In this document: positions 42,006 through 49,741 of the stretch, piece by piece
Numbering within the stretch: the first letter of the stretch is position 1
Layout of the letters: each line of letters opens with the position of its first letter
Assembly (NCBI GenBank): GCA_044377735.1
Contig: JBILYK010000006.1
Span: 17,625-81,624, forward strand
From: Tabrizicola_A sp044377735
GTDB lineage: Bacteria > Pseudomonadota > Alphaproteobacteria > Rhodobacterales > Rhodobacteraceae
Direction: 5' to 3'
DNA: 64,000 bases
Translations under genes and position numbers: made by a program
Notes under the pieces: generated by a model
Seen by the model: the letters and a program-made list of their open reading frames with translations, nothing else
Database searches by the model: none
Told to the model about the DNA's origin: nothing

Positions 42006-42793
42006 GCTTTCATCGGATCGTCTGTCTTACCGAAGAAACCGTTGAGACGCTCTATTTGCTGGGACAAGACCGCCGGATTGTCGGTGTCACGGGCTATGCC
42101 ATCCGCCCCGCAAGGGTGCGCAAGGAAAAGCCGCGTGTCGGGGCCTTTACCAGTGCTGATCTGGACAAGATCAAGACGCTGAACCCTGATCTTGTCCTGA
42201 CATTCTCGGACTTGCAGGCCGACATTGCCGCCGGGCTGATCCGGGCGGGGATCGAGGTGCATGCCTTCAATCATCGCGATGTGGCAGGCATTTTGCGGAT
42301 GATCCGCACGCTCGGCGCGCTTTTGGGCTGCATGGACCAAGCCGAGGCCCTGATCGGGGGCTATGAGACCCGGATTGCTGATTTGCGCGCCACCCCACGC
42401 CCGCACCGCCCGCGCGTGTTCTTTGAAGAATGGGATGAGCCGATCATCTCGGGCATCAAGTGGGTCAGCGAACTGGTCGAAATCGCGGGCGGGCAAGACA
42501 TCTTTCCCGAACTGGCGGCCAAGCCTTTGGCCAAGGATCGCATCCTTCTGTCCGACGCCATTCCGCCACGCGCGCCGGATGTAATCCTTGCCTCATGGTG
42601 CGGCAAGAAGGTTGTGACCTCGCGCATTGCGGGACGGGCAGGCTGGCAAGATGTGCCTGCGGTGGCGGCTGGTCGGATCCATGAGATCAAGTCGCCCCTG
42701 ATCTTGCAACCGGGCCCTGCGGCATTGACCGACGGGCTGGATGCCATCGTGGCCGCACTTTGGCCGGGCGATCAGCGGGCGATTGGCAAATAG
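42002..42793 (+). CDS. BtuF-fold corrinoid-binding-like protein without signal peptide
   Basis: The 263-residue protein has the periplasmic-binding class III fold: RIVCLTEETVETLYLLGQ at the very N-terminus, RVGAFTSADLDKIKTLNPDLVLTFS (about 44-68), and WDEPIISGIKWVSELVEIAGG (about 145). The first beta strand begins at residue 5, leaving no room for a signal peptide or lipobox. The upstream frame (to 41843) is antisense-like and within cbiZ. It is the last gene of the operon and its stop is overlapped by 22 bases by the convergent histidine kinase gene. Role unknown; perhaps a cytosolic corrinoid carrier. Confidence 0.8.
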   Translation: MSFHRIVCLTEETVETLYLLGQDRRIVGVTGYAIRPARVRKEKPRVGAFTSADLDKIKTLNPDLVLTFSDLQADIAAGLIRAGIEVHAFNHRDVAGILRMIRTLGALLGCMDQAEALIGGYETRIADLRATPRPHRPRVFFEEWDEPIISGIKWVSELVEIAGGQDIFPELAAKPLAKDRILLSDAIPPRAPDVILASWCGKKVVTSRIAGRAGWQDVPAVAAGRIHEIKSPLILQPGPAALTDGLDAIVAALWPGDQRAIGK

Positions 42794-44508
42794 CGCTTCA
42801 GCATCTCTGCCACCGCCTCGGGCGTTAGCGGTTTGGCCAGATAGCCGTTCATCCCTGCCGCGAGATACCGACGCCGATGTTCCTCGGTCGCATCAGCGGT
42901 CATGGCGATAACGGGCAGGCTGGTGCGCCCGGGCAGGGTGCGGATGCGCTGAAGGGTCTCGGTCCCGTCCATACCGGGCATGTTCATGTCGAGCAGCACC
43001 AGATCAATGCCGTCCCGCTCCAAGCGTGCCAGAGCATCGGCACCCGATCGGGCTTCATCTACCGCAATACCATGCAAATGCAGATGCGCCTTTGCGACCA
43101 GCCGGTTCGTGGCAATGTCGTCAACCACCAGCACCCGAATCTTTGTGGATAAGGCATTGTAGGTAAGTGTGGGGTTCTTTTGTGGCTCCAATACGGGCGA
43201 GATTATGGGCGACACCTGGGCCAGCGCCCGCAGAGTCAGCCTAAGGCGGAACTCCGCGCCCACAGGGCTGGGGACCAGCTGGAGGTCTCCACCCATCGAG
43301 CGCGCAAGTGCCCGGGTGATCGACAGGCCAAGCCCGGTTCCGGGCTGATCGCCCGTGCCCCGCTGGAAGGGTTTAAAGAGCCGCTCAACCTCGGCCTGGG
43401 GGATGCCGGGCCCGGTGTCAGAAAAGCTGATGATGAGATCGCCGTTGAACGCCAATTCAGCACGCAAGGTCACGCCGCCGGTCTTTGTGTGTTTCAACGC
43501 GTTGGAAAAGAGGTTGGACAAGCATTGGCGCAGCCGTTGCGAATCCAAGGCGGCATGGGCGGGCAGATCTGGCGAAAGACCCAGTGTCACGCTCAGGCCC
43601 TCGGCCTCAAACAGCGGGCGGTATAGGGCGGCGGCGGCCGTGATCTCTTGGGCCGGGTTGCAGGGCATGGGCCGGATTGGCAAGTGACCCGCTTCAATTG
43701 CGGACATATCCAGAATGTCGTCCAGAATAACAGCCAATCCCCGTGCCGCGTCGGTCATCAACCGCAGCCGCTCTTGTGAGGCAGGATCAGTCGCTTGGGC
43801 AAGCTCGGCATGGCCAAGCCCAAGAATGGCGTTCAACGGCGTGCGAAGCTCATGGCTCATCTGTGCCAAAAACCGTGATTTGGCCTGATCCGCCATCCGG
43901 GCACTCGCCCGTTCGCGGGCGATGCCATCATGCAAGCCATGATTGCCCCGCACAATGGCTGCGATGAAATAGGCCGCCGCCAAAAGGGCGATCAGGCTCA
44001 TCGCGAGGCCGGTCGCGCCGGTCCGGCTTTGCCAGTCATAAAGCACGGCGCCCACGCCAACGGCAAAGGTGACCCCAAGACCGGTAATGGCATAGGGCAG
44101 GTGGATGATCCGAATGGACGCCATTTGCAGCATGGTCAGCGTCAGAACCCCGGCGGCGAAGGGCTGGGCGAGCGGCACCTGGGACTGATAGGCCAAGGCC
44201 AGAACCATCGCATAGGCCAGTTGTGACAGCATGCCTGCCGCAACCGTAGCCAGATAGCGCCGTGGTGCGCGTGCAGGGTTCAGCCCCTTCATCCAGTGCA
44301 GGCAAAGACGTTCGCTGCCGAAGTCCACCGCGGCACAGATCAGGACCACGGGCAGGGGAACAAAGAAGATCGCCAAGGCAAAGACCAACCCGGTCAGAAC
44401 CGACCTCAACCCAACGCCGTCGGTCAAAAGCCTGTGCTGCCGCGCCAGCTCATCAGGGGGTATCCTGGCAAGTCTGGCGGCCAGGTCCGCCATGGCCGGT
44501 ATGGGCAT
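42772..44508 (-). CDS. Membrane hybrid histidine kinase with C-terminal receiver
   Basis: The 578-residue protein has about six transmembrane helices (residues 33-188), HisKA with FLAQMSHELRTPLNAILG (His about 220), HATPase_c with NLFSNALKH and GTGLGLSITRALARSMGG, and a receiver with VLLDMNMPGMDG (Asp about 508). It has no output domain, so phosphate must be relayed to an Hpt or response regulator elsewhere. ATG 44508 has AAAGGA at the proper distance; the frame opens to 44598. Convergent with the corrinoid operon, overlapping its last gene by 22 bases. Confidence 0.9.
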   Translation of the reverse strand: MPIPAMADLAARLARIPPDELARQHRLLTDGVGLRSVLTGLVFALAIFFVPLPVVLICAAVDFGSERLCLHWMKGLNPARAPRRYLATVAAGMLSQLAYAMVLALAYQSQVPLAQPFAAGVLTLTMLQMASIRIIHLPYAITGLGVTFAVGVGAVLYDWQSRTGATGLAMSLIALLAAAYFIAAIVRGNHGLHDGIARERASARMADQAKSRFLAQMSHELRTPLNAILGLGHAELAQATDPASQERLRLMTDAARGLAVILDDILDMSAIEAGHLPIRPMPCNPAQEITAAAALYRPLFEAEGLSVTLGLSPDLPAHAALDSQRLRQCLSNLFSNALKHTKTGGVTLRAELAFNGDLIISFSDTGPGIPQAEVERLFKPFQRGTGDQPGTGLGLSITRALARSMGGDLQLVPSPVGAEFRLRLTLRALAQVSPIISPVLEPQKNPTLTYNALSTKIRVLVVDDIATNRLVAKAHLHLHGIAVDEARSGADALARLERDGIDLVLLDMNMPGMDGTETLQRIRTLPGRTSLPVIAMTADATEEHRRRYLAAGMNGYLAKPLTPEAVAEMLKRYLPIAR

Positions 44509-44620
44509 CTTGGTCCTTTTGGATGGATATGGAAAGCGGGGCCATGCCAGTAGCTCCAAAGCCGCGCCGGGCGTCAAGCTGGAAAGCGGCAAGGTCAATC
44601 GGCCGGGCCAGAGAGCAGGA

Positions 44621-44941
44621 TCAGGGCGCGGCTACGCTGTCCAGGTGGATTCTTTGCACAAGGTCACCAGAGGGGCTGAACATCAGAATCTCTTGGCTGG
44701 TCGTCACGACCGCGATCCAGCCCTTGCCCAGCGTGACCGCTTCGGCCACCAGTCCCTCGGGCAGGGTAAGTACGTCGGGCAGCCGAGGGGCGGTGCTGCT
44801 GGCATCGGGCATGCGGGTGACAAGCAGGCCAACCACGGTTATGACACCGACAATCATGGTGATCATCAAGATGATTACCAAGTTTTTCAGAAAACGCAGG
44901 CTCGGCGGCAGGTCGGGTTCATGCTCAGGAGTGTTCGTCAT
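44621..44941 (-). CDS. Small single-pass membrane protein of unknown function (DUF6476-like)
   Basis: The 106-residue protein has a short Pro/Glu-rich N-terminus, one transmembrane helix (about residues 19-43, NLVIILMITMIVGVITVVGLLV) and a C-terminal part rich in beta-prone residues (GKGWIAVVTTSQEILMF). I recognise similar small proteins encoded divergently from rluD in Rhodobacterales. AGAAGG lies before ATG 44941. Its ATG and that of rluD overlap on opposite strands within one CATG. Confidence 0.75.
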   Translation of the reverse strand: MTNTPEHEPDLPPSLRFLKNLVIILMITMIVGVITVVGLLVTRMPDASSTAPRLPDVLTLPEGLVAEAVTLGKGWIAVVTTSQEILMFSPSGDLVQRIHLDSVAAP

Positions 44942-45983
44942 GGCAATGCCTTCTTCTCCGGGGTGGTTGCACCTGACCATTGGCGAGGCGGCCCCGAACC
45001 GCCTTGATAAGGCGCTTGCGGCGCTCGTGCCAGAGGAAGCCGCGCTGTCTCGGTCGCGTTTGATGAAGATGATCGACGAGGGCGATGTGCTTTTGGCAGG
45101 TGCGGCGGTGACCAACCCCAAGGCCAAGGTGGCCGAGGGGCAGGTCTATGCGCTGCGTTTGGCCCCCGCGGTGGAATTGGAACATCTGCTGGCCGAGGAT
45201 ATTCCCTTGACGGTGGTGTGGGAGGACGCCGATCTGATCGTTATCGACAAACCGGCGGGAATGGTGGTGCACCCGGCCCCCGGCACCCCCTCGGGCACGC
45301 TGGTGAATGCGCTTTTGGCCCATTGTGGCGACACGCTGTCGGGCATTGGCGGCGAACGGCGTCCGGGGATTGTGCACCGCATCGACAAAGACACAACGGG
45401 GCTTTTGGTGGTGGCCAAGTCGGACCGCGCCCATCATGGCCTTGCCGCACAGTTCGAGGCGCATGAGGTCAACCGGCATTATCTGGCGGTGGTTTACGGG
45501 GTGCCCTCGGCCTATGATCCGCGATTGCGGGGCCTTCGCGGGATCAGCTTTGAGGCGGGTGGGATCTTGAAGGTGGCCACCCATCTTGCGCGCCACAAGA
45601 CCGACCGGCAGCGGCAGGCTGTGGTCTGGAATGAGGGTCGCCATGCGGTGACGCGGGCACGCGTGGTGGACGCGTTTCAAGGGGCTGCCGCGCTGATGGA
45701 GTGCTGGCTGGAAACCGGGCGCACCCACCAGATTCGTGTGCAGCTGTCTTATGCGGGACATGGGTTGATCGGGGATCCGACCTATGGCGGCAAGCGGCGG
45801 TTGCCTGAAAAGCTGTTCGGTCTGGCTGCTGGGGTGGCGAACACGTTTTCCCGCCAAGCCCTTCACGCGGCCACTTTGGGCTTTGTTCATCCGGTGACGG
45901 GTGAGGCGTTGGAGTTCGAAAGCCCACTGCCTGAGGACATGGCCGGTTTGCTGGATGCTTTGCGCCAAGGCCAAACCGGCTGA
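44940..45983 (+). CDS. rluD: 23S rRNA pseudouridine synthase RluD
   Basis: The 347-residue enzyme isomerises uridines in 23S rRNA helix 69. It has an N-terminal S4 domain (LDKALAALVPEEAALSRSRLMKMI, about 23-46) and a catalytic domain with VHRIDKDTTGLLVVAKS (catalytic Asp about 144). ETGRTHQIRVQLSYAGHGLIGDPTYGG is near residues 258-284. ATG 44940 has CAGGAG eight bases upstream; ATG 44946 is an alternative. Divergent from the small membrane gene, upstream of rpoH as in Rhodobacter. Confidence 0.94.
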   Translation: MAMPSSPGWLHLTIGEAAPNRLDKALAALVPEEAALSRSRLMKMIDEGDVLLAGAAVTNPKAKVAEGQVYALRLAPAVELEHLLAEDIPLTVVWEDADLIVIDKPAGMVVHPAPGTPSGTLVNALLAHCGDTLSGIGGERRPGIVHRIDKDTTGLLVVAKSDRAHHGLAAQFEAHEVNRHYLAVVYGVPSAYDPRLRGLRGISFEAGGILKVATHLARHKTDRQRQAVVWNEGRHAVTRARVVDAFQGAAALMECWLETGRTHQIRVQLSYAGHGLIGDPTYGGKRRLPEKLFGLAAGVANTFSRQALHAATLGFVHPVTGEALEFESPLPEDMAGLLDALRQGQTG

Positions 45984-46127
45984 GGTCACGTGAAAAGGGG
46001 GGGGGCATTTCGGCCAGGATGGAAATCGGCAAGATTGGCTGACGTTTGCGTGATCAGGGTGTTACAAACCTTTTGCCGCAACGGAAGTGCATACATTTTA
46101 CAGCCAAGGCGATATGGTGGCGTTGAT

Positions 46128-46160
46128 CTTGAAAGCGGCGCACCGGGATCTTAGATCACG
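46128..46160 (+). promoter_or_regulatory. Candidate heat-shock (sigma-32) promoter of rpoH
   Basis: CTTGAAA (46128-46134) is an exact match to the sigma-32 -35 element. A degenerate -10-like stretch, GGGATCTTAGAT, lies at about 46148-46159 and is a poor match. It is about 50-80 bases upstream of the rpoH start, so autoregulation is possible. Inference from pattern only. Confidence 0.3.
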
Positions 46161-46207
46161 CGCCTTCGGGGGCCGAAATCGGACCCGATCACATGAAGGG
46201 GGCACGA

Positions 46208-47104
46208 ATGAGCACCTATGCAAATCTACCTGCACCAAGTCCGGAACAGGGGCTGAACCGCTATATGCAGGAAATCCGCAAGTTCCCAATGTTGGAACCG
46301 GAAGAAGAATACATGTTGGCCAAGGCTTGGGCCGAACGCCAAGACTCTGAGGCCGCGCATCGGTTGGTGACAAGCCATCTGCGATTGGCCGCGAAAATGG
46401 CGATGGGCTACCGCGGCTATGGTCTGCCGCAGGCCGAAGTGATTTCCGAGGCCAATGTTGGCCTAATGCAGGCGGTCAAGCGGTTTGATCCTGAAAGGGG
46501 CTTTCGTCTGGCCACCTATGCCATGTGGTGGATCCGCGCCTCGATCCAAGAGTATATTTTGCGGTCATGGAGCCTTGTAAAACTGGGCACCACCAGTGCG
46601 CAGAAAAAGCTGTTTTTCAACCTGCGCAAAGCCAAGGCGAAGCTCGGCGCGCTGGAGGAGGGCGATCTGCGACCCGAAACCGTGGCAAGAATCGCCAAGG
46701 ACCTGAGCGTGACCGAGACCGAGGTCATCGACATGAACCGCCGTCTGGCGGGGTTGGATGCCAGCCTTAACGTGCAGGTTGGCAATGATGGCGAAGGGGG
46801 CACTCAGTGGCAGGATTGGCTGGAGGATGAGCACAGCGATCAAGCTGGCGCTTACGCCGAAAAAGATGAGATGGATATGCGTCTGTCGCTCTTGTCTCAG
46901 GCGATGGACGCTCTGAACGCGCGCGAGCGCGATGTACTGGTTAAGCGCCGCCTGTCAGATAATCCGGTCACGCTGGAAGAACTGTCGGAAAGCTATAGTG
47001 TGAGCCGCGAGCGGATCCGGCAGATCGAGGTGCGCGCCTTTGAAAAGCTGCAGGTCCGCATGCGGGATCTTGCCAAGACCAAGGGCATGGTGGTTCCGGC
47101 CTAG
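46208..47104 (+). CDS. rpoH: RNA polymerase heat-shock sigma factor RpoH
   Basis: The 298-residue sigma-70-family protein has region 2 (SHLRLAAKMAMGYRGYGLPQAEVISEANVGLMQAVKRFDP, about 54-93), the 2.4 segment LATYAMWWIRASIQEYILRSWSLVKLGTT, the RpoH box-like QKKLFFNLR (about 130), and region 4 with LEELSESYSVSRERIRQIE (about 255). The QKKLFFNLR box identifies sigma-32. ATG 46208 was chosen over 46193 because GAAGGGG lies between them at the right distance. Rhodobacter species often have two rpoH genes; this one next to rluD looks like rpoHI. Confidence 0.95.
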   Translation: MSTYANLPAPSPEQGLNRYMQEIRKFPMLEPEEEYMLAKAWAERQDSEAAHRLVTSHLRLAAKMAMGYRGYGLPQAEVISEANVGLMQAVKRFDPERGFRLATYAMWWIRASIQEYILRSWSLVKLGTTSAQKKLFFNLRKAKAKLGALEEGDLRPETVARIAKDLSVTETEVIDMNRRLAGLDASLNVQVGNDGEGGTQWQDWLEDEHSDQAGAYAEKDEMDMRLSLLSQAMDALNARERDVLVKRRLSDNPVTLEELSESYSVSRERIRQIEVRAFEKLQVRMRDLAKTKGMVVPA

Positions 47105-47112
47105 GCCGCGAG

Positions 47113-47137
47113 GCGCGGGGTTTTCCTTGCCCCGCGC
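47113..47137 (+). terminator. GC hairpin after rpoH
   Basis: GCGCGGGG (47113-47120), a nine-base loop, and CCCCGCGC (47130-47137) form a perfect 8-bp stem directly after the rpoH stop. No T-run follows, so it may only weaken transcription into psd. Confidence 0.45.
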
Positions 47138-47182
47138 GCCGTTCACCGCTAGGACCGCGCCTGACATGCGAGGTTTAGTGCG

Positions 47183-47875
47183 ATGAATATGATGGACACC
47201 TTTGTAAAGCCGATGCACCCCGAGGGCTGGCGTTTTGTCGCCATCTTTGGCGCCATCACGGCGGTGTTGTTCTTTATCTGGGACCCGCTGGGTTGGATCG
47301 GCCTTGGGCTGACCGTCTGGTGCTATTACTTCTTCCGCGATCCGATCCGATCGGTGCCCCTGGATGAGGGGCTGATCGTCTCGCCCGCGGATGGGGTGAT
47401 TTCGCTGATCGAACGCGCAGTGCCGCCGGAAGAGTTGGGCATGGGACCAGAGGCGCTGCTGCGGGTGTCAGTGTTCATGAACGTGTTCAACTGCCATGTG
47501 AACCGCATGCCGGTTGCAGGCCAGATTGATGCGATTGCGTATCGACCGGGCAAGTTCTTAAATGCCTCGCTGGATAAGGCAAGTTCGGACAATGAACGCA
47601 ATTCGCTGGCCATTCGGATGGCCGATGGGCGCAAGGTGGCGGTGGTGCAGATCGCGGGCCTCGTGGCGCGGCGGATCGTGTGCTTTGCCCGTGTGGGCCA
47701 GACCCTGCGCATGGGTGACCGCTTTGGCCTGATCCGCTTCGGCTCGCGCCTTGATGTCTATCTGCCCGAAGGGGTGGAGCCGCAGGTGGCGCTTGGTCAG
47801 ACCATGGTGGCCGGTGAGACGGTGATTGCCGATCTGACCCGCGCGCTTTCTGCGCGTCTGGCGCGGAGCGAATAA
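47183..47875 (+). CDS. psd: Phosphatidylserine decarboxylase
   Basis: Psd converts phosphatidylserine to phosphatidylethanolamine. The 230-residue short form has one or two N-terminal helices, IVSPADGVISLIE (about residues 65-77), VFMNVFNCHVNRMPVAG (about 97-113), RNSLAIR and IRFGSRLDVYLP (about 193). The GS in the last motif is the self-cleavage site that creates the pyruvoyl group. It is followed after one base by pssA, the enzyme that makes its substrate. Confidence 0.95.
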   Translation: MNMMDTFVKPMHPEGWRFVAIFGAITAVLFFIWDPLGWIGLGLTVWCYYFFRDPIRSVPLDEGLIVSPADGVISLIERAVPPEELGMGPEALLRVSVFMNVFNCHVNRMPVAGQIDAIAYRPGKFLNASLDKASSDNERNSLAIRMADGRKVAVVQIAGLVARRIVCFARVGQTLRMGDRFGLIRFGSRLDVYLPEGVEPQVALGQTMVAGETVIADLTRALSARLARSE

Positions 47876-47876
47876 G

Positions 47877-48674
47877 ATGATCGAACTGCCGCCCAACGAA
47901 GACACGCGCGCCGAGGATACCCCTGTGCTGCGCAGTCGTTGGACAGGCAAGCCGCGCCGCGACATGTCTTTGGTGCAGTTGCTGCCCAACATGATGACGG
48001 TTGCGGCCATCTGCGCGGGCCTCGCCTCGATCCGCTTTTCGGCTGCCGAGGCGTTTTCGGCGGCGGTGTTGATGATCTTGTTGGCCGCAGTACTGGATGG
48101 GCTTGATGGAAGGCTCGCGCGCTTTTTGAAGAGCGAAAGCCCACTTGGGGCAGAGTTGGATTCGCTGGCCGATTTCCTGAACTTCGGCGTCGCACCCGGC
48201 ATGCTCATGTATTACTGGGCGTTTCCCGCCGGAAACGATTTCGGCTGGGGTGCGGTTTTGATCTATGTGGTGTGCACCTGTTTGCGCCTTGCACGGTTCA
48301 ACATCGGCAATGAGGTGGCGGCGGGGTTGGCCCGGCAAGGCAGGTTCCAAGGCGTGCCGTCCCCTGCCGGGGCCATGCTGGCAATGGCGCCCTTGTATAT
48401 TGCTTGGCAGTTTCCCGACTGGCCGATGGCCCCTTGGCCGGTTCTGGCGGGCTGGATGGTGCTTGTCGGGCTGTCGATGATCTCAAGACTGCCGACGCCT
48501 TCGCTGAAATCGGTGCGGGTGCCTACCGATCGGGCCGCTTTCGTGGTCATTGCGGGCATTGCGCTGGTGGTCTTGTTGCTGCGCTATCCTTGGGCGGTGA
48601 TGTCGGCTGTGACGGTCGGCTATGCCGCCGTGCTGCTGTGGGCCTATGGCAAATCACTGATTGTGCGGCGCTAA
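47877..48674 (+). CDS. pssA: CDP-diacylglycerol-serine O-phosphatidyltransferase
   Basis: The 265-residue membrane enzyme makes phosphatidylserine from CDP-diacylglycerol and serine. It has the CDP-alcohol phosphotransferase motif DGLDGRLARFLKSESPLGAELDSLAD (split across residues about 74-99) and about seven helices. This is the membrane-bound type II PssA. It starts inside the psd stop region (AAGATGA), so psd-pssA are co-translated. Confidence 0.95.
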   Translation: MIELPPNEDTRAEDTPVLRSRWTGKPRRDMSLVQLLPNMMTVAAICAGLASIRFSAAEAFSAAVLMILLAAVLDGLDGRLARFLKSESPLGAELDSLADFLNFGVAPGMLMYYWAFPAGNDFGWGAVLIYVVCTCLRLARFNIGNEVAAGLARQGRFQGVPSPAGAMLAMAPLYIAWQFPDWPMAPWPVLAGWMVLVGLSMISRLPTPSLKSVRVPTDRAAFVVIAGIALVVLLLRYPWAVMSAVTVGYAAVLLWAYGKSLIVRR

Positions 48675-48744
48675 GTGCGCGGTCGCAGTTGTCTGCCCTC
48701 GCGCGCTGCCCTAGTCTGATCCAAACAGGGCAGGAGAATGCGCG

Positions 48745-49734
48745 ATGGCATCGATCAAATGGGGTATTCTGGGTGCGTCGAATTTCGCGCTGCACCGGAT
48801 GGGACCGGCGATCCATGCAGCGCAGGGTGCGGAATTGGTGGCGGTGGCGTCTTCCAGCGCTGACAAGGTGGCAGAGTTTCAGGCCTATGCCCCCGCCGCG
48901 CGCCATATCACAAGCTACGAGGCACTTTTGGCCGATCCGGGCGTTGAAGTGGTCTATATTCCCTTGCCCAACCACATGCATGTTGACTGGACACTGAAAG
49001 CTTTGGCGGCGGGCAAACATGTGCTGACCGAAAAGCCCATCGCCATGCAAGCCAGTGAGATTGATGCGCTGATCGCCGCGCGTGATGCCAGCGGCTTGGT
49101 GGCGGCCGAGGCCTATATGATCGTGCATCACCCCCAGTGGCAGCGCGCCCGCGAATGGGTCGAGGCGGGTGAGATTGGTACTCTGCGCCATGTCGATGCG
49201 CAGTTTTCCTTTTATCTCGATGACAAGGCCAATATCCGCAACCTCCCCGAAACTGGCGGCGGGTCCTTGCGTGACATCGGGGTTTATACCTTTGGCTCCG
49301 CCCGCTTTGTGACCGGGGCCGAGCCTTCGGATTTGTCCTCGCGCGTGGTGCGGGAGAACGACGTTGAGATATGGGCGCAGGTGGCCGCCACGATGGAGGG
49401 GCCGCAGGGCCGCTATACCTATAACTCCATGACCACGATGCGCGCCTTTAACCGGCAGGTCGTCACCTTCCAAGGCACCAAGGGGATGATCCGGCTGGAA
49501 GGCGGGCCGTTCAATGCAGGTGTGCATGACATGGCCGAAATCGAACTGCATCAAGGCCCGAACCGGGTGCTGGTGGAACGCTTTCCGACCGTCAACCAAT
49601 ACCAATTGCAGGTTGAGGCGTTTGGTCATTCGGTCCGCACCGGGACGCCCTTCGCATGGAGCCTTGAGAACGCCAAGGGCACGCAGGCGATGATCGACTG
49701 GGCCTACCGCGTCGCAGAGGAGGTTCGGCTTTAG
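48745..49734 (+). CDS. Gfo/Idh/MocA-family oxidoreductase
   Basis: The 329-residue protein has an N-terminal Rossmann fold (WGILGASNFALHRMGPAI, about residues 6-23), the family motif LTEKPIAMQ (Lys about 98), and AEAYMIVHHPQWQRAREWV (about 121). The C-terminal domain is of the glucose-fructose oxidoreductase type. It probably acts on a sugar or cyclitol; substrate unknown. It follows pssA by 70 bases and precedes the capsule-like gene by seven bases. Confidence 0.87.
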   Translation: MASIKWGILGASNFALHRMGPAIHAAQGAELVAVASSSADKVAEFQAYAPAARHITSYEALLADPGVEVVYIPLPNHMHVDWTLKALAAGKHVLTEKPIAMQASEIDALIAARDASGLVAAEAYMIVHHPQWQRAREWVEAGEIGTLRHVDAQFSFYLDDKANIRNLPETGGGSLRDIGVYTFGSARFVTGAEPSDLSSRVVRENDVEIWAQVAATMEGPQGRYTYNSMTTMRAFNRQVVTFQGTKGMIRLEGGPFNAGVHDMAEIELHQGPNRVLVERFPTVNQYQLQVEAFGHSVRTGTPFAWSLENAKGTQAMIDWAYRVAEEVRL

Positions 49735-49741
49735 CCGCGAT

